DNA of 64,000 nt from Proales similis (taxonomy: Eukaryota > Rotifera > Eurotatoria > Ploima > Proalidae): positions 2,046,001-2,110,000 of the forward strand of contig JAGVRJ010000004.1 of assembly GCA_019059635.1 (NCBI GenBank), read 5' to 3'. A program made the position numbers and the translations under genes. Numbering within the stretch: position 1 is the first letter of the stretch; each line of letters opens with the position of its first letter. The notes beneath the pieces were generated by a model. That model had not been told where the DNA came from. It searched no databases and worked only from the letters and a program-made list of their open reading frames with translations. Below, piece by piece: positions 56,574 through 64,000 of this stretch.

Positions 56574-59500
56574 ATGCGTTTGATTTTGCCAGTTTCGATT
56601 TTCATTTCTTTAGGAGTCTGCATCGTTTATGGCTACGAATGTAGGTCATGCAAACTTGCGTCTCAAACACATGCTTTGGTTTGAATGAATCATCAAGATT
56701 CGGTGATTGGCTGTTTGTTCCGCGAATACGACTTGGAAGCTAACCAAGTTATCTACAAAACCGATGCCCATTTCCCGCTCAACTACGAGAATTGCTTTGA
56801 CCTCTGCTCGGCTCTCAATCACCAGTATGCATTTCTGCACTCTGGGTAAGGGCAATGCTTCTGTTTGCCGATTGATTTCATGCTAATCGGAATGACTTGA
56901 ACAAACAAGCGATGAGTGCATTTGTAGCAGTCAATTGCCAAATATGGGCCTGTCTCCGAATCCAACCGATTGTGAGCAAGCATGTCCAGGAAATTCCAAT
57001 CAAATGTGTGGCGGCAATGTCAGATTTATTAAGACTCTTATCAATGGTAGAACAAAAATACCTTAAACAGTTTTGATTCTGAATCAACGAATTATAAATA
57101 GCGTCAAGTAACCAAGTGCTCGGATGCTACAATGATGCAGCCTGGCAACTGTACGCGATACAAGTCATTAACCAAACAGTGACCAGCGATTGGTGCAGTT
57201 CATACTGCGCTCAGGCCTCCTTCCAGTATGCAGGAACATTTTACGGGTGAGTCAATTAAGGCAACAAGGCTGTTTGATAAAAGCTAAATTTGAATTCAAA
57301 GTGACAACTGTCAATGTGGAAATGACATCGATCAGTTGGAGGTACAGCCCAGTAATTTTTGCAATCAAAACTGTGTTGGCGATTCTCTTCAAATTTGCGG
57401 AGGAAAAAAATTTGTGGCTGGAACAACTCTTCATATAACAGGTTGGGCTCCCTTGCTCATGCGAAAATAAAGAATTACGCAAATCTCGTTCGTCAATATC
57501 AAGGCCAAGTCTCACCAAATCAATATGACACCATCACAGAGAAGAGTGGATTTAAGGGCTGCTATCTGAAGCAAACGCACTTGAGATCGCTCGTGTCGAA
57601 ATCACAACTTCCAAACGATTGTGTCAAACTTTGCGCATTCTTCAACCACAGCTTTGCCGAAGTCCATCAGAGGTGAGGAAGATAAAAGCCAACTTGAATC
57701 TCAAAAATCTGCAAATGATTTCCCCGATCGTAATCAGCGAATGCAAATGTCTAAATGAAATAAGCGAAAGTTTGCGATTAAACAATCAAGACTGTGATCA
57801 TGCCTGCGGTGCATATTCATGTGGAGGAAATGTTTTGCGAAGCGGCGTTAACGTTGCCACTTATTCGGTATTCTCTGTCGACTGTAAATCGATATCGAAT
57901 TGCATCTTGCCAAGAATTTCATAAATTTTTTTTTCAAGTAAACGACGTCTATCTAGAGTGCCCAGCTGAGGTTGCGATCGGAGGCTTGAGTGGATGCAGA
58001 TTAACCGCAACAACCATGGATCGGGAGGTGTCCGTCAAGCTGGAGTACGATGACGGGCGAATTGCTTATTTCAGCATGAAAGACGAGACCATCGAGCTGT
58101 CACGCGGCTATCAAACTGTGGGAGCACACTCTCTCAAAGCGAGCATTGTTGATCATTTCGCTTCGATGAGCGTCTATTTCACCGTCGTGAATGGTAACTT
58201 GACTTGAGCCATTTGATAATTTTCTCATCATTCTGATCGGATCGTGCACAAGACGCAACCACTCACATTGAGTGCCCTCCAACTGCGAGCACTGGTCAAG
58301 TATTCGTCTGTAGGCTAAATACCAGCACAGGCGAAATGGAAACTTCGTGGTACGTCGAACTAGGTGACGGAAGGTCAGTAACATATGAACTGAGCCAAAG
58401 TGAATTCGATTTGGACTTGTCTTATCCGGTGGCTGGTACCTACCAAGTCTCGGTTCTAAACCCGTTCCGTCAAGAGCAAGTCTACCAAGTGATCGAAGTC
58501 ACTGGCGAGGCCTCATGTGCCCGGCCAAGTGCCACAATACAAAACTCGGCACCTCTATCGAGAAGCACTCAAGTCTATCGATCAGATGGTCTCTCTCTCA
58601 ATGGTCTCATCTTGTTCCAGTGCGCTCTCGAGTTCACCGACTCAAAGCGATGGAGCATGTGGAGGGTGGATGAGACTAAAGGCATTCGTCAGTCATCGAT
58701 CGATCTCTCGGGACAGTCTTCTGCGCTCACAGCTGAGCTTGTGCTGCCGGCCAACTGGCTCACGTATGGAACTTATGAGCTGCAATTTTGGGTACAAGTG
58801 AGCTACACTGAGAATGGAGTGGCCAAAATAGCAAGCGAGGAGGCGAGCACGTTCGTCAAAGTGGTTACCACAGGTCTGGTTGTCTCGGCATTGATGGGCG
58901 GAGTGGCAGAGATCGAACTGGGCAGTGAACAGGAACTCGACCTGAATCCTGGTCTTCACTCAGTCGACCCCGATCAAGTGGTCTCTCCCTCTTCTCTCAG
59001 CTTCTCCTTCTTCTGCCAAGTGGGCCTAGATGATCTCTCCATTGAGCAGATGCTCCTCAATTTAACCAGCCCCATCGCAAGCCCGCGAGTGCATCAAGTC
59101 CAAGGCCCGGTGAACGAAAGCTGCTTCAGTGCATCGGATATCACAAGCTTGGGAGCAAGTAGACTCGTAATTCGAGCAGGAGCTCTCCGAGCCAATCGAT
59201 TCTACCGCTTTTCTGTGGTCACCTCGTACTTGGGCGAGAAGTATGAACAGCAGGTGCAAGTGCATGTTCTATCCACACCCACCAAACCTCTTGTGTCGAT
59301 GGGCTGTCGCTTCAACAAGACCTGCCGTCGATACCCGACGCATCAAGTGATCAATCCGAGCTCTCAGCTTGTCCTGGATGCCAGCTGCTACAGTGGATGT
59401 AGTGGAACTGAGCCTTTGCTATCCTACAGCTTATTGAAGGGCGATGGCCCGTGGCCCAATCTAACCTGGACCGAGTCACTCGATTACAGTCTCTATCTGA

Positions 59501-62500
59501 GAGGACAAGGAACCAGTGAACTGACGATCAGCAGAGAGCTTTTTGGCAACTATTCCTCCACTGTCTACTGGAAAGTGATTGTTGAAGCCAAATTGACCTC
59601 CAACATTCAAGGCAGGTCGACCCTGATTTTCAAAGTGAATCAGGTTCCCAGAGGAGGCAATTGCACAATAAGCCCAGACAGCGGCTCTGCATTGAGCACA
59701 CCGTTCACCATTCGCTGCCTGAGCTGGGTCGATCCAGATGGCCGAGTGAGCAACTACGAGTTCTTCTACAATTTCAACGGAAAGAGTTTTCCCACCGCTC
59801 TCAACTTCAACCCGACAGGCACTTTGGTGACCACTCTGCCTGCAGGTCCAGCCACAGACGGCAACTTGATCTCGTTGTTTGTGCGAATAATTGACGACAC
59901 TGGTGGATTCACATTGGCGGACGTCAACACTAGAGCTCGTGTGGAGCCAAATCAGACGCTAGTGGATCAGCAACTTGAAGAGCTGGTCAACTCAGACACA
60001 GACTCGGTGATGGTCAAGAGTCTGATGGCGGGCAACCTGAAAGAATGCTCGAAGCGGATCAGCAACTTTGTCGAAACGCTCAACAGTGTTGCGTATGATC
60101 CGGCCAGGAACTCGACTGAGGAGCGATCGCGCAGAGCAAAAGGAAGAAAGCTCCTGATTCAGAGGGTGGCCGAGCTAACGCCTTCGAGCGTAAGTAGCGT
60201 CAAAGTCCTATCCTCAATGCTGTCAGCAACCACATTCAAAACGAGTGAATTCTCAGCAAACGTGGCTGTAAGCTTCCTCCTGTTCTCTCTGCCATTCATT
60301 TTTTCTGATCGGATGCAAGGCGTCTGTCATTGACATGAGCTCTAGGTTGATAGAGCGCATGAGTGCGCTTAAAGAAAGTTCAAACAGAGAAGATGTGATG
60401 CAGGCTGCCGATGCATTGATAGACGCAATGGCATCTTCATTTAGGGTAAGATCATAATGTCGCATTTTTGTGCAAAATCTAGCCAGAGCTTAAAAACTAA
60501 CACACTTTAGAGCCTGAGTGGTCCACTTTTGGGAAAGGAGGCTTATTTGCAAGAAGAAAGTGGCCAAGTGATGGACCAAGAAGAATATCAAAGATCACAA
60601 GTGAGTGATCAGTCTCATTTTGTTTAAATGAAAGCTCTGGGTCTAAGAGGAAAGAAGTTGGTGCAAAGCATCATCAAATTGAAAGACAGGGAAAGACAGT
60701 TGGATATGATGGTCGAGTCTCACATGTCAAGCGGGGAGCGACGAGTCATCAAAACCAGTTCAGTCGAAGTTGAATACTCCAAGCGCAACATTTCAGAGAT
60801 GGACTCCCAGGTCGAGATGCAAGGAAGCAGCATTTCGATTTCAGACATGTGCAAGATGTTGGTCGACTCGGGAGTGAAGGACAGCTGCGACAAGGTCACT
60901 CTCACTCGCAAGCTCTCTTCTTCGATGCTCAAGGTGGGCGCCAACGGAGACACTGAAGCCAACCTGGGCGACTCGAGTGCCATCAGTCTCGAGTTCTTCA
61001 TGCCAGGCGAACGCATAGTGTCGGTGAAAGACCAGAGCGCCCCCATTGAGCTGTGGATTCCCCGCAACAGTTCACTTGGCTCCTATTCTCTCGTCAATGT
61101 GTCCAATGCCAACATCACCGACGAGGGCTTCGTCTCGACTGGTTTCCAGATCGACAAGGGCAACGTGTCCATCCACGTGCAGTTAAAGGCAGAAACCAAC
61201 TCGTCGCTGGGCTATCTGCTGCTGGCCAAGATGGGCGAGATGCCTTCGACAAGCAACTTTGACTGGTGGCAAGTCTACTGTCCCCAAGATCGCCTCCAAG
61301 ATGACGACGGAGTCTTTTTCTTCTTCTTCGCCAATATCTCGCAGACCAGAGGATTCAATGGCCCCGTGGGTCTCAACTTCCGTGAGCTGAGTGACCGAGA
61401 GATTAACTCGTTTTGTGTCCCACCTGGCCAAAAGCCTTCCTCGGTCCCGGTCAGCCAATCATCGCCTCCATCGGACAACATCCTCTTGCGAATCTTCCTC
61501 TCTGGCTGCTATTATCTGGACACGAGCACGGCAAAGTGGACATCACACGGCGTTGAGGTGAAAGAGTCTTGGGCGAATGGAACTCGCTGCTTGGCTTCTC
61601 ACCTCACCGAGTTCGCCGGTGGATTTGTCGTTCTGCCTCCGGCAATCGACTTTGACGACGCATTCGCCAACGCTTCCTTCACTCAGAATCCTCTCATTTA
61701 CTCTACTGTGATTGCTCTGATCGTCCTGTTTGTCTTTCTGGCTATTCTGTGTCGATATGCGGACATTCGTGACCGAAAGAAGATCGGAATAACTTACTTG
61801 CACCGAGATGGAAAAGCAAATCTGTTCGAAGTGATCTTGTTCACCGGGAATCGAATGCAAGCAGGAACCAACTCCAAAGTGAGCCTTGTGTTGTCTGGAA
61901 CAGAAAGTGATTCACCAGTCATGCCATTGAGAGACCAACAGAGGAAACTGTTCTGTCGAGGCTCTGTTGATTCGTTTGTGGTATCCACTCACCAGCCACT
62001 GGGCAGCTTGCTGGGCCTACGAGTCTGGCACGACAATTCAGGAAGAGGCAGTTCGGCCTCGTGGTACTTGAAGAATGCGATCGTGAATGACCTCCAGACA
62101 GGAGAACAGTTTTATTTCATATGCGAAGATTGGCTCGCAGTCGATCGAGGCGATGGACGAGTGGATCGTCTTTTGCCTGCTTGTGGAGAAGAGCAGAAGC
62201 GCCAGTTTCAGTATCTGCTGAGCAAAGAGACCAAGCACAGTCTGAGCGACGGCCATCTCTGGTTCTCTCTCTTCTTCCGACCAGTCCACAGCTCCTTCAC
62301 TCGCCTTGATCGTCTCACATGCTGCTTTGTGCTCTTGTGCATGAGCATGTTGATGAACATCCTCTACTACGACGTGGACAAAAGCAGCAACCCGAACGCC
62401 CTCCAAATCGGACCCCTGAGTCTGACGCCAGAGCAGATCGGCATCGGTCTTGTCACCAGCCTGATCGTCTTTCCACCCAGCTTCCTGCTTGTGCAGCTGT

Positions 62501-64000
62501 TCCGGCGTTCTCGCGATAGACGACAGTCCAAAATTCTGAAGAATAGCAAAGCGGCCAAGACAGAAAAGGGTCCACTCACCTTTCCCTGGTGGTGCAAGAT
62601 CATCGCCTATTTGCTCGCTTTCTTAATTGTGGTCACAAGTTTGTTTTTCATTCTTGTGCGAGGTTTCACTTTCGGAAACGAGAAGGTCTCTAAGTGGCTT
62701 ACGTCCTTGCTTGTGTCAGTGCTGAGCTCGGTCCTCCTTACTCAACCGCTTCAGCTCGCACTGGTCGCCCTGTTCGTGGTGGCTGTGTTTAGGTCTACTA
62801 AAGAAAAAGTTCAAATAAACAACCGACTCGATGATGATGCAGTAGCTGAAAACTCCGATCCCTTATACGAGAGAACAACTGAGTTGGGAATTATGTCTCC
62901 GATCGACCAAAACGAGCTGAGAGAGATGAAGGAAAAGAGAGAAAAAGAGAAACGAATCAAACGTGCTCTCACTCAGATCTTCTTTCATTCCGCTTTCCTT
63001 TGGATGCTTTATGTTGTCTCATACTCCAATCGCCACTTCAACAGCTTTCCCCACAAGCAGCACTTGGAACGCACTATCCTGGGCGAGTCGTTCTACGAGG
63101 TACGAGCCATGCTCTTGTCCAGTATACTCACACTAATAAGATAATGACTTTTAGATAAAACGACCAGACGATATCTGGAACTGGCTGAGAGACCAAGTGT
63201 CTCCCGGTCTCAAAGGCCTACAACTCGCACAAGGCAGCTTTGAACTGTCCGACAGAGGAACGGTATTGATCGAAGAGCCCATTCTACGTCAAGTGCGTGT
63301 CCAGCAAGGTGAGATTCAAGTCTTATAATTAAGCCATCGACCACTCTTATTTACATTTGACCAATCTAGATTCATGCCAAGTGGTGCCCAAACTGAGAGA
63401 TAAGGTCGACTTTTGCACAGACGAGATCAATGTGTTGGAATACGACAAGCAGAAATACGGCTTTGGCTGGTCCACCTTTGACTCTTCGGCAACTGTGCCC
63501 TCCAACATGCAATCAGTGCTTGAAGCCTTTTCCTACACCTCGTCTGACCCTCTGGACAGTCTGCCCTATGCTGGCAAGTACACCAACTACTTGGGCGGTG
63601 GATATGTGTTCAAGATGCTCGGCGATCTCACCGATCTGAGAGGCAACCTCAGCGCCCTGCATCAGTCGCGATGGCTCGATCGTCGATCTCGGGCCCTTTT
63701 CCTTGAGCTGGCTCTCTTCAACCCCAACGCAGATCTGTTTGTGCATGGCATTGTCCTCTTCGAGATCCTCGCCACAGGCACCATCCTGCCCTCGGCCCGC
63801 TTCAGTCCCATGAATCTGACCAGTTTCGAGTATGGTCCCTCCTCCTTTATCCTGATCGTGTCCATCCTCTACATGATTGTGATCACTGCCTTGACCGTGC
63901 GAGAAATAGTGAGAATGGTGCGTCTCCGCTTGGCCTATCTGAAGCAGTTCTGGAGCTACGTGCAGCTTACAGTGATCGCCTTCTCCTGGACGGCCTTCGC
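56574..64000 (+). CDS. Polycystin-1-like protein, gene F (3' end outside window)
   Basis: Exon 1 is 56574-56640 (MRLILPVSIFISLGVCIVYG, a signal peptide). Small exons code for three WSC domains (CQCGNDI, CGGKKFV and related motifs). Then come the long PKD/REJ exon 58253-60267, the GPS/PLAT exon 60658-63099, 63155-63308 and a last visible exon from 63370 to the window end, inside the transmembrane region. The two long exons have the same lengths as in gene E (2015 and 2442 nt). From about 58383 onward the sequence is nearly identical to E, whereas the WSC part is clearly different. Family role as for E. The pore exon and 3' end lie beyond 64000. Confidence 0.87.

Noticed and set aside
1-64000. 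Transposons, CRISPR arrays, tRNA or rRNA genes
   Set aside because: No transposase or reverse transcriptase frames, terminal repeats, spaced short repeats or tRNA-like folds were noticed on reading. Small or decayed elements could be missed.

Overview
This window is animal nuclear DNA carrying a multicopy family of polycystin-1-like genes. The evidence is intron-split genes with canonical GT-AG introns, mostly 54-61 nt long, and proteins that combine WSC, PKD, REJ-like, GPS, PLAT and polycystin-channel domains. I cannot assign a phylum. The very short introns, intronless neighbours and tight gene packing suggest a small-genome invertebrate. No bacterial, organellar, RNA-gene or CRISPR features were seen.

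Layout: (1) 2-1411 (+), the 3' part of a seven-transmembrane receptor-like gene. (2) 1951-4287 and 4716-6860 (+), two intronless secreted leucine-rich-repeat proteins; the first has one in-frame TAA. (3) 7044-13848 (-), polycystin gene A, broken by a 1.5 kb deletion. (4) 14037-16330 (+), remains of a receptor gene whose middle was replaced by polycystin pore sequence, giving an open 250-codon chimera. (5) 16565-25792, a second copy of (3)+(4), offset by exactly 9,462 bp (gene B and a second chimera). (6) 26027-34301 (-), intact polycystin gene C. (7) 35254-37611 (+), an intact intronless receptor gene divergent from C. (8) 38264-46463 (+), polycystin gene E. (9) 46741-47372, relics on the minus strand. 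(10) 47659-55985 (+), polycystin gene D, an inverted paralogue of C. (11) 56574-64000 (+), polycystin gene F, cut by the window edge.

Each polycystin gene codes for a signal peptide, three WSC domains (two exons each), PKD/REJ-like ectodomain, GPS cleavage site, PLAT domain, a predicted 11 membrane segments and a PKD2-like pore. A-D form one subfamily and E-F another. The WSC heads differ strongly between copies, while everything downstream is nearly identical. The array therefore looks like variable ectodomain heads on a homogenised channel body, maintained by unequal crossing-over and gene conversion. The recurring unit seems to be a divergent pair: a polycystin gene and a seven-transmembrane receptor gene sharing about 1 kb of upstream DNA.

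Functional roles (cell-surface sensing or recognition) are inferred from domains only. All exon boundaries were read by eye from splice signals and paralogue comparison; exon sums are multiples of three for D and E.
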